From Candidatus Mcinerneyibacteriota bacterium (lineage in GTDB: Bacteria > Macinerneyibacteriota > Macinerneyibacteria > Macinerneyibacteriales > DSCS01): a stretch of 53,056 nucleotides of DNA. The stretch is from contig JAFGWL010000005.1 in assembly GCA_016937175.1 (NCBI GenBank), positions 1-53,056 on the forward strand. Direction: 5' to 3'. How positions within the stretch are numbered: position 1 is the first letter of the stretch; each line of letters starts with the position of its first letter. Both the position numbers and the translations under genes were made by a program. Shown piece after piece: positions 1-8,807 of this stretch. A model generated the notes under the pieces. The model made no database searches. It was not told the DNA's origin and worked only from the letters and a program-made list of their open reading frames with translations.

Positions 1-621
1 AAGGAGCCCCCAGGGAGAAAGCCGCCGGTCATGGATCAGCGAGAAGGAATCATAGATCTCCCTTTTGATAAAATGGCCTCTGTCATTGAAGGACTCATCG
101 ACAGGCCGCGTGAAGAGGGGTTTTCCCAGATAACTAAAACGGATCTCTTTTTCGGTGATCTCAATACAGATCTCCCCTTCTTTCCTCCCGTGGGTAAATG
201 TTTTCCCGGGGATGACAGAACGGAGAAGCTCAAAGGCTTTGGTCTCCTCAAAGCCAGAAACATCTGCTCTTTTGTAGGGAACCGGAAAGCGGGTGACAAA
301 AAGGAGAAGAAACGGGATAAGGTCAGCGACTCCGTCCCAAAAATCAGGGTCTCTGCCGGGAATATAGGCCTGGAAAAGTTCATCGACTGCAATGAAGAGA
401 AGGGCAAACAGGAAAAGCTTCCACCGTCTGCGAGGAACAAAGCGGAAGGCTATGTTTCCTGTTATGGCCAGAAGGGTATATTCAAAAAAATGAAAGAGCT
501 TGTCCTGGCCTTCGAAGAGAGTGATATGCAGGTCGACATCGGGAAGTTTAGAAATTGTTCCGATCGCGAGAAGGCAGAGGAAAAAGACCGGGACAAAAAA
601 CTTATGGTATCTCCACAACAT
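1..621 (-). CDS. VanZ-like family membrane protein, 3' end cut by window edge
   Basis: The frame is open from an ATG at 621 to the left edge (207 codons visible, no stop). A hydrophobic segment lies at residues 8-24. The motif DKLFHFFEY (residues 40-48) and a later D-E-L-F-Q-A-Y-I-P-G-R-D...W-D segment (about 80-98) match the VanZ-like family, small membrane proteins of mostly unknown function, one of which gives teicoplanin resistance. A soluble tail follows. The start overlaps the 3' end of the LpoA-like gene by 20 nt, so it is the last visible gene of that operon. An alternative ATG lies at 630; neither has a strong Shine-Dalgarno, consistent with translational coupling. The family call is good; a specific role cannot be given. 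Confidence 0.8.
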   Translation of the reverse strand, partial: MLWRYHKFFVPVFFLCLLAIGTISKLPDVDLHITLFEGQDKLFHFFEYTLLAITGNIAFRFVPRRRWKLFLFALLFIAVDELFQAYIPGRDPDFWDGVADLIPFLLLFVTRFPVPYKRADVSGFEETKAFELLRSVIPGKTFTHGRKEGEICIEITEKEIRFSYLGKPLFTRPVDESFNDRGHFIKREIYDSFSLIHDRRLSPWGLL

Positions 622-2362
622 GGGCCCCATCAAGCTCTGCTTTCACCGGTTCCGGTCTGTGATCGATGACCTTATAGAGAAAAATCTTCTTATAGAAATC
701 CCCGTTCTTCAGTACGCTTATCTTTCCGCATAATCCTCTGAACTCATCCAGGCTGTGCAGAGCTTCTGTGATACGCCCCTCTCCGGAGACCCCTCCGCTG
801 ATCTTGACGGCTTCATAGGCAGCGCTTAAAGCATCGACCCCCAGAATAGTATACTGATCAAGGGAATAGTTGTATCTCTTCTTAAACGAGTCGAAGATGT
901 CTTTTTCCATAATACCGAAATCCGCTGTATTGTAATAGGTAGCGATAATCGTTCCGTTTATGGTATCCCCCAGGACACGGAAAAGATAATCGTCGAAGAG
1001 AGTAGAGTCAGCCAACACAGAGACTTTTAACCCCACGTAGGGAATAGAGGGCATTAGCTGCTGGAGGTCTTTGGCATTTGTCCCGTAGACGAAGAGCCCG
1101 TCGACAAAAGAGTCCAGGGCTCGTTGAAGCTGCGGTGTATAGGTGGTATCTCCTTTATTATAGGTCTCAAAGACGGAAAGAACGGCATTATAGGAGGTCA
1201 CTTTCTTTTTAAAGACCTCCCCTGCGGCAAAACCCTTGGAATCGTCGGGGACAAGTACAGCCAGGTTTGTAAGCTTCAACTCTTTGAGTCCATACTCAGC
1301 CAAAGCGGCAGCCTCATCAGCTACACGGATGGAATTTCTGAAAAATTGAGGGCTTTTGTCAGGGATTTCAGGATCACTGGCCATGAGAAAGATGACCGGG
1401 ACCTTGTATTTATCCACATAGGGCTTCAGAAGTTCGGCAGCTTCTGACTGGACAGGGCCCAGCACCACAGAGGCTCCCTGACGGACCAGTTCCTCATAAA
1501 GCAAGGGAATCCTGTCGAGTTCACTTTGCGTGTCGGCTTTCAACAGGATAAGCTTCTGCCCTTCTTTTAAAAACCTGTTCTTGTAATCCTGGGCATGAGA
1601 CACCGCATGGAAAAGACGGGACCCGATCTGGGCATATTTCCCGGACAAAGGAAGGAGGCATCCGATCTTGGCCCCGGGGAACTCCCCTTTCAACCGAGCC
1701 AGCCTTACGAAACGCTCAGACTCCTCTGTAAACCCGGCTTCCCCCATTTTAGAAAAAATATGCTCAGCCCTCTTATACTCTTTTCTATCCAGGAGAGTCT
1801 GCCCCAGTTTGACATAGGCTTTTTTCAGGGCGGGATTCGGCGGAAGAGAGAGAAGGGCCTTTTCCAGCTCCCCGGTATTGAGCTCGTTTTCCAGGATAGC
1901 CGCCATCTGGTCCTGGGCGATCTTTTTGATGTTGTCCTCTACTGTCACTGAAAGAACGATATTATTATAATAATCAAGAGCCTGCGAAAAACGGCCATCT
2001 TCGTCATAAGTCCTGGCAATATAGAACTGGGCCCACATGTTCAGCCCGGAATCAGGGAAATTCTCGATGATCTCCGAATAGAAGGCCCGGGCTTTATCGT
2101 ACTTCAGCGCATATCGGTAGATATGTCCTGAACTCATGAAGACATCGGCCAGACGCGGGTCCGAAGGGTCAGCGGCTTTCATGTAATCGCGAAAACCCTG
2201 CAGGGCTTCGGAGAAATCCCCCTGTCGAAAGTCTGAAGCCGCTTTCATATAGATCTTGTCCAGCACTGTTTCCAGGTTTGACCCATAATCCTGCGCCGGC
2301 AGGAGAGAGACAAGACCTGTCCACAGAACAACAGCAAACAAAAATAATGCTTTTCGTTTCAT
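602..2362 (-). CDS. LpoA-like periplasmic protein: TPR repeats plus type 1 periplasmic-binding fold
   Basis: 586 aa. An N-terminal signal peptide (MKRKALFLF... to about residue 23) exports it. Residues about 30-215 look like TPR-type helical repeats. Residues about 230-570 begin with IGCLLPLSGKYAQIG and continue as a Leu/Ile/Val-binding-protein-like (Peripla_BP_6) domain. This TPR plus binding-protein order is that of LpoA-type activators of penicillin-binding proteins. I see no lipobox cysteine, so it may be soluble in the periplasm. The start overlaps the carbonic anhydrase stop by 4 nt, and the VanZ-like gene overlaps its end. Alternatively it could be a solute-binding protein, but no ABC transporter genes are adjacent. 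Role in cell-wall synthesis is inference. Confidence 0.75.
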   Translation of the reverse strand: MKRKALFLFAVVLWTGLVSLLPAQDYGSNLETVLDKIYMKAASDFRQGDFSEALQGFRDYMKAADPSDPRLADVFMSSGHIYRYALKYDKARAFYSEIIENFPDSGLNMWAQFYIARTYDEDGRFSQALDYYNNIVLSVTVEDNIKKIAQDQMAAILENELNTGELEKALLSLPPNPALKKAYVKLGQTLLDRKEYKRAEHIFSKMGEAGFTEESERFVRLARLKGEFPGAKIGCLLPLSGKYAQIGSRLFHAVSHAQDYKNRFLKEGQKLILLKADTQSELDRIPLLYEELVRQGASVVLGPVQSEAAELLKPYVDKYKVPVIFLMASDPEIPDKSPQFFRNSIRVADEAAALAEYGLKELKLTNLAVLVPDDSKGFAAGEVFKKKVTSYNAVLSVFETYNKGDTTYTPQLQRALDSFVDGLFVYGTNAKDLQQLMPSIPYVGLKVSVLADSTLFDDYLFRVLGDTINGTIIATYYNTADFGIMEKDIFDSFKKRYNYSLDQYTILGVDALSAAYEAVKISGGVSGEGRITEALHSLDEFRGLCGKISVLKNGDFYKKIFLYKVIDHRPEPVKAELDGAHVVEIP

Positions 2363-2874
2363 GCGTCTCCCAGCTCCTTATATTCCTGAGCCAATTCCCA
2401 GTAATGCTTTGCAGACTCGTTGAGAAAATCCCTCTCCTCCTCTTTCAAAGGGCGTTTCACTTTCGCCGGCATCCCCAGAACAAGGCTCCCGGGCGGGATA
2501 ACCATTCCCTTGGGGACCAGGGCGTTGGCTCCGATAATGCAATATTCGCCGATTTCGGCCCCGTCCAAAACCGTTGCTCCCATACCGATAAGGCAGCTGT
2601 CCCCGATGCGGCAGGCATGGAGAATAGCGCCATGTCCGACAGTCACGTTTTTCCCTATCAGTGCAGGGAACTCATGGGCCACGTGGACTACAGCGTTATC
2701 CTGAATATTGGTCCCTTCTCCTATCCTTATGTAGTTGACATCTCCCCGCAGAACAGCACCGGGCCAGATATTAACATACTTCCCCAATTCGACATCGCCG
2801 GTTAGGACGCTGCGGGGATGGATATAAGCAGGTGAATGGATCACAGGGAAAGATCTTTTATAGTATTGCAGCAT
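2359..2874 (-). CDS. Gamma-class carbonic anhydrase family protein
   Basis: 171 aa, the usual length for YrdA/PaaY-type proteins. The sequence is a left-handed beta-helix made of hexapeptide repeats (residues about 15-140) with a C-terminal helix. His64 in VVHVAH, and His81 and His86 in GHGAILH, match the three zinc-binding histidines of gamma carbonic anhydrases, with the family's 5-residue spacing between the last two. The catalytic Glu62/Glu84 of the archaeal Cam enzyme are not evident, as in most members, so enzymatic activity is not certain. AAGGAG precedes the ATG. The gene starts 3 nt after the TPR gene stop and overlaps the next gene by 4 nt, so it is mid-operon. Confidence 0.9.
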   Translation of the reverse strand: MLQYYKRSFPVIHSPAYIHPRSVLTGDVELGKYVNIWPGAVLRGDVNYIRIGEGTNIQDNAVVHVAHEFPALIGKNVTVGHGAILHACRIGDSCLIGMGATVLDGAEIGEYCIIGANALVPKGMVIPPGSLVLGMPAKVKRPLKEEERDFLNESAKHYWELAQEYKELGDA

Positions 2875-2877
2875 TGA

Positions 2878-3672
2878 TCATTCTCCTTTTCCCATTTTCT
2901 CCTGAGCTTCCCTGATACATACTTTGACTTTATCGGGATCCGCATTGAGATCCAGCGCTCTTTCCCATGAGCGGATAGCTTTTTCATACTCTTTCATATT
3001 ATAGTAGAGAGTCCCGAGGTTGATGTGGACGATATCCCACTCGGGCTTTTTCATCAGGATCTCCTGGTAGATGTTCAGAGCCAGGGGATAGAATCCCTCC
3101 TGAAGATAGGAGTTGGCCAGCAGAAGAGCCACGTCATGATAGTTGGGTTTGATCTTGAGGACTTCCTTGAACTTCTCCACAGCTTGGCGGTACATCCCCT
3201 CATCGTAATAGGATTTCCCGATATCGATCATGAACTCGATCTGATTGAACCCGCCGGCACTGGTCTCTTTGGTAGTGGCCAGCCGCAGGTTGAACAGGGC
3301 TTCCGAATTATTGGGGTCAAGGGTGAGAGCCCGTTTGAAGCTTGCGATAGCATTCTCCTCATCTCCCAGATCGGCGTAAACGGTCCCGATGTTGACGATG
3401 GCATCCAGATAGTTCGGATTAAGCCTGAGCGCTTCCTGAAAGGCTTCCAAAGCCTCTTTTTTGCGGCCCAGAAGATTCTGGATCATCCCTATCTTGTTAT
3501 AGACATCAGGATAGGCTCCTCCATATTTCAGAGCCGCCTGATAAGCTTCAAGGGATTTTGCATAGTTTTCGAGGACGAACTCTTCATCCCCCAGCTTCAG
3601 TTGATATTCCACCGAGTTCTCATGGGGTTCTCCGAACAGCCCGACGTCATCAGGAAAAATTATTTTTTTCAT
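2878..3672 (-). CDS. Tetratricopeptide repeat protein
   Basis: 264 aa of consecutive TPR units (for example YLDAIVNIGTVYADLGDEEN and DIVHINLGTLYYNMKEYEKA), roughly seven repeats from residue 20 to the end. No signal peptide or membrane segment is seen, so it is probably a cytoplasmic protein-interaction scaffold. It is the first gene of the operon TPR - carbonic anhydrase - LpoA-like - VanZ-like. GAGGATG lies upstream of the ATG and a good promoter sits at 3695-3722. No partner or reaction can be assigned from sequence. Confidence 0.85.
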   Translation of the reverse strand: MKKIIFPDDVGLFGEPHENSVEYQLKLGDEEFVLENYAKSLEAYQAALKYGGAYPDVYNKIGMIQNLLGRKKEALEAFQEALRLNPNYLDAIVNIGTVYADLGDEENAIASFKRALTLDPNNSEALFNLRLATTKETSAGGFNQIEFMIDIGKSYYDEGMYRQAVEKFKEVLKIKPNYHDVALLLANSYLQEGFYPLALNIYQEILMKKPEWDIVHINLGTLYYNMKEYEKAIRSWERALDLNADPDKVKVCIREAQEKMGKGE

Positions 3673-3694
3673 TTCATCCTCGCTTTACATTAAT

Positions 3695-3722
3695 AGTATA
3701 TGATGACATCGCCATTTATCAA
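3695..3722 (-). promoter_or_regulatory. Sigma-70-type promoter of the TPR operon
   Basis: On the minus strand TTGATA (3717-3722), a 16-nt spacer, then TATACT (3695-3700), 22 nt before the ATG of the TPR gene. Confidence 0.65.
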
Positions 3723-3741
3723 GTAAAAACCTCTTCCCCGC

Positions 3742-4326
3742 TCATTCCTCGGAGACCGGTAAGCGTGAAAAATACTCCGGGGCAAGAAGCCTGTAGACAC
3801 TCTCGTCTGTAAAGCCTTTACCGGGGATATAGACGTAATCCCTGAGTGTCCCTTCAAAGGTAAACCCTGCTTTCAGGGCAATACGGACAGAGGCTATATT
3901 ATCCGGCATACAGCGAATCTCCAGGCGATGGAGTCCCATCTCCTTAAACGCAGCCTCTTTGAGCCGTTCGACCAGGCGAGAGATGATCCCAGCCCCCCAA
4001 TAACAGGGAAAAAGATCCGCCCCCAGCTCGGCCCTTCTGTTAATGCTGTCCACATAATGGATAGCCACTGTCCCCATTAAATCCTTTTCTCCCCCCGCGT
4101 CCTTATAGATCCCCCACCGGATCCCTCTTCGGTGCCTGAAATCCTCCTGCCATTTTCTGATGAGCGCTTCAGCCTCTTTCTCCTGCCGCATAGGGTCTCT
4201 TTGCAAAAACATACAGACCTTGTTATCGGAATAAAGGTCAAAAAGAGCCCTTCTCTCCTGTTCAGAAAGCGGGCCCAGACGAAATCCTTCCACAAGGATG
4301 AGAGGAAAATCTTTAAACCAGCGCAT
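3742..4326 (-). CDS. GNAT acetyltransferase, RimJ/RimL type
   Basis: 194 aa from the ATG at 4326. An upstream in-frame TTG at 4344 is less likely because AAAAGAGGT sits 8 nt before the ATG. The sequence has the RimJ/RimL-type Acetyltransf_3 pattern: N-terminal substrate region, a central RAELGADLFPCYWGAGI strand-loop that forms the acetyl-CoA pyrophosphate site, and a C-terminal HRLEIRCMPDNIASVRIALK AGF region (conserved N-x-x-S-x-x-x-x-x-K-x-G-F). It acetylates an amino group of an unknown substrate. It lies 14 nt downstream of the nitroreductase and is probably co-transcribed with it. Confidence 0.85.
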   Translation of the reverse strand: MRWFKDFPLILVEGFRLGPLSEQERRALFDLYSDNKVCMFLQRDPMRQEKEAEALIRKWQEDFRHRRGIRWGIYKDAGGEKDLMGTVAIHYVDSINRRAELGADLFPCYWGAGIISRLVERLKEAAFKEMGLHRLEIRCMPDNIASVRIALKAGFTFEGTLRDYVYIPGKGFTDESVYRLLAPEYFSRLPVSEE

Positions 4327-4340
4327 CGTGCTACCTCTTT

Positions 4341-4979
4341 TCAAGGAATCACAGTGACCATCTCTCCTGCAGGTTTTCTCGCAGGCCGGAGAGTCTTCAC
4401 TTCAGGATCAGGCCGGCCAAGGGGAGAAAGGGCCATAAGGCGGAAACCCTCCATGTCCAGGCCGATCAAAGCCTCCAGTTCCCGCGCAGCAAACAGAGGA
4501 GCCGTCATCCAGCAAGTCCCGTACCCGAGCATAGCTGCGCATAAGAGGAAATTCTCCATAGCAGCAGCTGCTCCCTGGATCCCGGGAGCAGCCTGAAGAA
4601 GAGCTTTCGATTCGTCTTGGGCCCCTGTCTGTCTCAGCGCCTCGGCTCCCGTTACAGAGTATTCACCGTGAAAGAAAAATATAAGAGCGGGGGCATCCCG
4701 GAAAAAGACTGTAAACGGGGTGATTCTTTGCAGGGATTCTTTTTGTCTTTCATCTTTTAACTGCACAGTCAGTCTCTCACTCTTTTCCAGGATAAGAGCG
4801 GCAGCTTTTGTTATAAACTCTCTGTTCTCTGTATAGACGATATGCCAGTTCTGTCTGTTTTTCCCTGTGGGAGCCAGGCAGGCAGCTTTCACCATCTTCT
4901 CCAGGTCTTCACGAGAAGGGGCTGTCCGGGTATAGGAACGGATGCTTTTCCGTGCTTCAAATAATTCCAGAGGATCCAT
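4341..4979 (-). CDS. Nitroreductase family protein (FMN-dependent)
   Basis: 212 aa from the ATG at 4979, which has AGGAGA about 6 nt upstream; a longer frame to 5087 would run through the promoter and is rejected. The N-terminus ELFEARKSIRSYT is the typical R-x-S-x-R-x-Y/F motif that binds FMN phosphate. LAPTGKNRQNW and LGYGTCWMT are further conserved nitroreductase segments. Such flavoproteins reduce nitro groups, quinones or enones using NAD(P)H; the physiological substrate is unknown. First gene of a two-gene unit with the acetyltransferase. Confidence 0.9.
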   Translation of the reverse strand: MDPLELFEARKSIRSYTRTAPSREDLEKMVKAACLAPTGKNRQNWHIVYTENREFITKAAALILEKSERLTVQLKDERQKESLQRITPFTVFFRDAPALIFFFHGEYSVTGAEALRQTGAQDESKALLQAAPGIQGAAAAMENFLLCAAMLGYGTCWMTAPLFAARELEALIGLDMEGFRLMALSPLGRPDPEVKTLRPARKPAGEMVTVIP

Positions 4980-4998
4980 GCACTCTCCTTTCTCCTCT

Positions 4999-5027
4999 AT
5001 TGTGCCACGAAATAGGTTTTCGGTCAA
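4999..5027 (-). promoter_or_regulatory. Promoter of the nitroreductase gene
   Basis: Minus-strand TTGACC (5022-5027), 17-nt spacer, CACAAT (4999-5004), then a short leader with AGGAGAAAGGAGA before the ATG at 4979. Confidence 0.55.
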
Positions 5028-5132
5028 CGCCTCCCCTTTTTGCGTTAAATAGAGCCCGGCCCGAAGCCACAGGCCTGAAAGAATCAAGATGTCCTCATAG
5101 GAAGGAGAATCCTTCTTTTTAAAAATCCTGAG

Positions 5133-5759
5133 TCAAAGGGACTTACAGCTTTTAAGTCGTTTTATCTCTTCAGTGAAGTGAGAGGACTTATAATAATCGA
5201 CAAGTTGCTTATAACGGAAACATTCCCGTATATGGTCGTTCACGATTCCCACAGCTTGGAGATGGGAATAGACGATCACAGGCCCCATGAACCGAAATCC
5301 CCTCTTTTTCATATCTCTGCTGATGATTTGAGACAGGGAAGTCTGCGCAGGGATCTCATCCTGACTTTCCCAATGGCCCACTACCGGAGTATATTCCGTG
5401 AAATGCCAGAGATAAGAGGTAAAAGAACCCCACTCTTCGGCTACCTGCAGAAAAAGACGGGCATTATGAACTGAAGCTTCTATCTTAAGTTTGTTGCGTA
5501 TGATCCCTTTGTCGAGGAGAAGGACTTGTTTCTCCCTATCTTTGAATCCTGCTACCTGTTCAGGATGAAAACCCCGATAGGCTTTTCTGTAAGCTTCACG
5601 CTTTTTCAGGACTGTATTCCAGCTTAATCCCGCCTGGGCCGATTCCAATACCAGAAACTCAAACTGGGTCCTGTCATTGAAAACGGGAAATCCCCACTCT
5701 TCATCATGATACGATGTCATATGGAGGCCGCTCATCTCAGACCATGGGCATCTTTTCAT
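5133..5759 (-). CDS. tag: DNA-3-methyladenine glycosylase I
   Basis: 208 aa from the ATG at 5759 (AAGG upstream; a GTG at 5825 lies inside the preceding gene). The enzyme removes 3-methyladenine from alkylated DNA in base excision repair. Cys4 and His18, with the late H-I-R-E-C pair, match the four-ligand zinc snap of E. coli Tag; Glu39 in VLESAQAGLSW matches the catalytic-site Glu38. It starts 13 nt after the methyltransferase stop, so the two are probably co-transcribed. A 20-residue charged C-terminal tail exceeds the E. coli length. Confidence 0.95.
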   Translation of the reverse strand: MKRCPWSEMSGLHMTSYHDEEWGFPVFNDRTQFEFLVLESAQAGLSWNTVLKKREAYRKAYRGFHPEQVAGFKDREKQVLLLDKGIIRNKLKIEASVHNARLFLQVAEEWGSFTSYLWHFTEYTPVVGHWESQDEIPAQTSLSQIISRDMKKRGFRFMGPVIVYSHLQAVGIVNDHIRECFRYKQLVDYYKSSHFTEEIKRLKSCKSL

Positions 5760-5772
5760 CTTTCGCCTTACC

Positions 5773-6573
5773 TTACAGGGGCAGAAAAGCCGGGACCCAG
5801 GCTTCACTGATTCCCCCTCCTGCACTTCCCTTTCTGCAATAGAGGATACACCTGGGGGAAGTCAGTGTAAAGGGATCACCCCTGAAACTCCCTCTGACGT
5901 CATAGACGACAAGGGCGTATTGCTTTAGTCTCAGGGTGATCTCCTTAAGGGAAAAGAGCCTGAGAGTCATGGACATCTCCCTCCTGTCTTTACCGATCAA
6001 ACAGGTCCGCCTGCTTTCCAACCGGTCTTCCCTCGGATTGTAGGAATCTTCCGTGATCATCATATCTTCTCCGTTCCGCGCGACGAAGGTTCCGTGTCCG
6101 CCCCGTGAAAGAAGCCCGTCCCGGTTGACGATGTCAAGGACGAAGGCCCCTCCCGGGACAAGGGCCCGGCTGATCCCGTCAAGCACCTTCTCATTCTCCG
6201 CATCGGGGAAATAGCCGAAAGAAGTGAAGAGAGAGAGGGCCATATCAAATTCTTTTTCAAAAGGCAGCTCCCGCATATCCATTTCTATGTATTCCGGAGA
6301 AACATCCTCTTTCGAAGCCCTTTCCCGGGCCATCTTCAGAAACTCCGGATTTGTGTCGACTCCTGTCACGCGGAAGCCTTTCCCGGCCAGAAGATTACTG
6401 TGACGTCCAAATCCGCAGGCTACATCCAAAATACGCTTACCTGGCCTGCGTGTTGTACGGAGAAGGATCTCATCCACCTCTTTTTCGCTTGCCTCTTCAT
6501 CCAGAAGGTTTTGGTAAAATCTCAGATAGACATCTTTGTCGAAAACGGCAGAGAAATCAAAAGCGTAACCCAT
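5773..6573 (-). CDS. Class I SAM-dependent methyltransferase
   Basis: 266 aa from the ATG at 6573, preceded by GGGGGAG. Motif I is clear (RILDVACGFGRHSNLLA, about residues 49-65), followed by an acidic residue at the end of strand 2 (VTGVDTNPEFL) and the motif IV-like MDMRELPFEKEFDMALSL. The C-terminal third is a beta-rich Methyltransf_25-associated extension. Substrate is unknown; similar proteins are often small-molecule methyltransferases. It is upstream of tag in the same unit and divergent from the HD-domain gene. Confidence 0.85.
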   Translation of the reverse strand: MGYAFDFSAVFDKDVYLRFYQNLLDEEASEKEVDEILLRTTRRPGKRILDVACGFGRHSNLLAGKGFRVTGVDTNPEFLKMARERASKEDVSPEYIEMDMRELPFEKEFDMALSLFTSFGYFPDAENEKVLDGISRALVPGGAFVLDIVNRDGLLSRGGHGTFVARNGEDMMITEDSYNPREDRLESRRTCLIGKDRREMSMTLRLFSLKEITLRLKQYALVVYDVRGSFRGDPFTLTSPRCILYCRKGSAGGGISEAWVPAFLPL

Positions 6574-6684
6574 ACTCTCCCCCTTCTTCATGTAAGACAC
6601 ATAACCTCTTCATTTTGTGTCATTCACTAAAAATTAACTTTACCGTCTTATGCTCTTGCCGTAAGATTAACGAAAGGAGAAATA

Positions 6685-7485
6685 ATGAATAAATCAAGGA
6701 AAGAAGAACTTCTCGAAGAAGAGATCCTGAAAAACTTATCGGGCAAACCCCTTCAGATAACAGAATACCTGCTTAATGACAAAGAGACACGGGCTTTTCA
6801 AGAGTATGCCAATGTGGTCTCCATTAAACGCCTGGGATATAATGACCATGGACCTGTCCATATGAGAAAAGCCGCTCTCAACTCAATTTTGATGGTGACC
6901 TTGCTGACAAAGGCCGGGGTCCGTTTCGACCTGGAAAAAGAGATGGGATATTCACACACAGACTCTCTGGCCGCCATCATCATGGCAGCGCTCCTCCACG
7001 ATATCGGGATGGGAGTCTCCCGTAAAGATCATGAATTCCATAGTGCAGTTCTGGCCTCCCCCATCATCGCAAGGGCCCTCTCGCTCTTTTACGATGACCC
7101 TCTTGTCAAAGCTGCTCTTCACGCCCTGGCCCTGGAAGGGATCACCGGCCATATGGCCACACATCCCGTCACCTCCCTTGAGGCAGGGGTCGTTCTCATC
7201 GCCGACGGGTGCGATATGGAGCGTGGCCGGGCGAGGATAACCACGATGCTCTCCAAACAGCCGAAAGTAGGCGATATCCACCGTTATTCAGCAACAGCCA
7301 TCAATCATGTGGAAATCTGCCAAGGAGATGAAAAACCCATAAGGATCTCAGTGGAAATGGAGTCTACAACGGGCTTTTTCCAGGTCGAAGAGGTCCTCTA
7401 TCCTAAAATAAGCAACAGCCCCGTGAAAAAGTATATCGAACTCTTCGCCAATAAAAGAGGTGAATCCCCTCTTCGTTACCTATAA
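6685..7485 (+). CDS. HD-domain phosphohydrolase family protein
   Basis: 266 aa. AAGGAG precedes the ATG by 5-6 nt. A metal-binding HD pattern is present: an upstream His in NDHGPVHM, HD in ALLHDIGMGVS (about residues 104-105), further His in RKDHEFH, and a distal Asp in IADGCDM. No other domain is recognisable. Such proteins hydrolyse phosphoesters or nucleotides; the substrate is unknown. Its stop codon overlaps the 3' end of convergent cinA by 10 nt. A weak promoter (TTTACC, 17 nt, TAAGAT) lies just upstream. Confidence 0.8.
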   Translation: MNKSRKEELLEEEILKNLSGKPLQITEYLLNDKETRAFQEYANVVSIKRLGYNDHGPVHMRKAALNSILMVTLLTKAGVRFDLEKEMGYSHTDSLAAIIMAALLHDIGMGVSRKDHEFHSAVLASPIIARALSLFYDDPLVKAALHALALEGITGHMATHPVTSLEAGVVLIADGCDMERGRARITTMLSKQPKVGDIHRYSATAINHVEICQGDEKPIRISVEMESTTGFFQVEEVLYPKISNSPVKKYIELFANKRGESPLRYL

Positions 7486-8708
7486 GAGTAACCGATCCTC
7501 CTGAGCAATGCGGCATATCCATAACTGACGGCCTGTCTCCGGATCCTCTCTCTGGATCCGTGAAGCTGAAGGCATTCCACACTCACATCCCCCATGACAG
7601 CGATCCCGATACAGATCAGCCCCACAGGTTTTTCCCGGGTCCCACCTGACGGTCCCGCTATCCCCGTAAAAGAGAGGGCCGTATCGGATCCTGAGACCCG
7701 GGCGATCCCCTCTGCCATCTCCTGAGCGGTCTCCTTTGAGACAGCCCCATGGGCTTTCAGGGTCTCGAGCCGGACCCCCAGAAAAGTCTCTTTCATCGCA
7801 TTGTCATAGGCGACGACGCTTCCCAGGAATATACTGGAGGCGCCGGGAAGAGAGACAAGCCGGTCCCCGGCCAGGCCTCCGGTGAGTGATTCTGCAAACG
7901 CTATGGTCATCTCCCTTTTTCTCAACTCCCGAAACAGGGTCTCGTTGAGGGAAGAGCCTGAAAAGAGGAATAAGGAGGGATCCCGGTGCAGACGGCAGAC
8001 CAGACTCTGTCGGCATGCGAAGAACTCATCTTTTGTGAGATCTCTGTTATAGAGATGGATCTCCACCCATCCTTCACTGTTATAATAATAACCGGCCTCG
8101 ATTCCTTGGAGCCTGGACGGTTCTGCGATCTGAGCTACATAGCTCTCACCTCCCCCCACCACACCAATCACACTCTTCAACCGGGGTTCTTCTCCCCTGT
8201 CCCGAAGAAGGGGCATCACCTCGGTGAGAAACATGGGCCTGTTTTCTGAGGGCGGCCCCGGAAGAAGAATAATGACCTGGGTACCGTTGTCGTAGAATTG
8301 TCCTGGAGCTGTCCCGTTTTTGTTTTTCAGGGGAAGGGCTCCTTCTATGAGAAAGGCCTGTTTTTTGTTGGACAGAGGAATCTCTCCTCCCCTTTTTTTA
8401 AACCGCTTACGGATCTCCTGCCACAGTTCTTCCCTGAAAAAGAGTTTTTTGCCGAGATAAGCCGCCGCCCCCTCCCTCGTTACATCATCTTCTGTCGGCC
8501 CTAATCCTCCGGTAATAAGGATCAGGTCGGCATTTTTCAGCCTTGTCAACGCCTTATGAATGGAAGAGACATCATCCCTGACAGTTTGACCTTCTGTAAA
8601 TTCCCATCCAAACTGAGAAAGGGCACGGGCAAACCACCCGGCATTGGTGTCTGTTGTAAAGCCACGGAGAATCTCATCTCCCACGGAAAGAAATGCACAT
8701 CTTTTCAT
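7476..8708 (-). CDS. cinA: CinA family protein (MoCF-like domain plus C-terminal amidohydrolase)
   Basis: 410 aa, the standard two-domain length. The N-terminal domain (about 1-170) has SVGDEILRG and ITGGLGPTEDDVTREG, the COG1058/MoCF-like signature (ADP-ribose or related pyrophosphatase in characterised members). The C-terminal domain (about 255-410) has FAESLTGGLAGDRL, S-x-F-L-G-S-V-V-A-Y and FTGIAGPSGG, the nicotinamide-nucleotide amidase (PncC) fold. The combination recycles NMN. CAGGGGG lies upstream of the ATG; a promoter-like TTGAAA - 16 nt - TAGACT lies in the 5' gap. Confidence 0.92.
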   Translation of the reverse strand: MKRCAFLSVGDEILRGFTTDTNAGWFARALSQFGWEFTEGQTVRDDVSSIHKALTRLKNADLILITGGLGPTEDDVTREGAAAYLGKKLFFREELWQEIRKRFKKRGGEIPLSNKKQAFLIEGALPLKNKNGTAPGQFYDNGTQVIILLPGPPSENRPMFLTEVMPLLRDRGEEPRLKSVIGVVGGGESYVAQIAEPSRLQGIEAGYYYNSEGWVEIHLYNRDLTKDEFFACRQSLVCRLHRDPSLFLFSGSSLNETLFRELRKREMTIAFAESLTGGLAGDRLVSLPGASSIFLGSVVAYDNAMKETFLGVRLETLKAHGAVSKETAQEMAEGIARVSGSDTALSFTGIAGPSGGTREKPVGLICIGIAVMGDVSVECLQLHGSRERIRRQAVSYGYAALLRRIGYSYR

Positions 8709-8771
8709 ACAGGCCCCCTGCTTCTTTTCTCAAGTCTATGTCTTTCTGTATGATTTTCAAGTCCATAAAAG

Positions 8772-8795
8772 AGGGAGGAGGCAAGCCTCCTCCCT
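8772..8795 (-). terminator. Intrinsic terminator after the DUF5916 gene
   Basis: A perfect 11-bp inverted repeat with a 2-nt centre (arms 8772-8782 and 8785-8795) is followed on the minus strand by CTTTTATGG. It lies 12 nt after the DUF5916 stop and also separates that gene from cinA. Confidence 0.7.
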
Positions 8796-8807
8796 GAAGG
8801 TCCCGGG

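Noticed and set aside
31-669. Plus-strand open frame of 212 codons at the left end
   Set aside because: It is charged and low-complexity with no family match, and lies opposite the VanZ-like gene, whose minus-strand translation has clear membrane segments and motifs.
5101-5120. Hairpin GAAGGA/TCCTTC followed by T-run
   Set aside because: The T-run is on the plus strand, where no gene ends; on the minus strand it is in the wrong orientation to serve any neighbouring gene.
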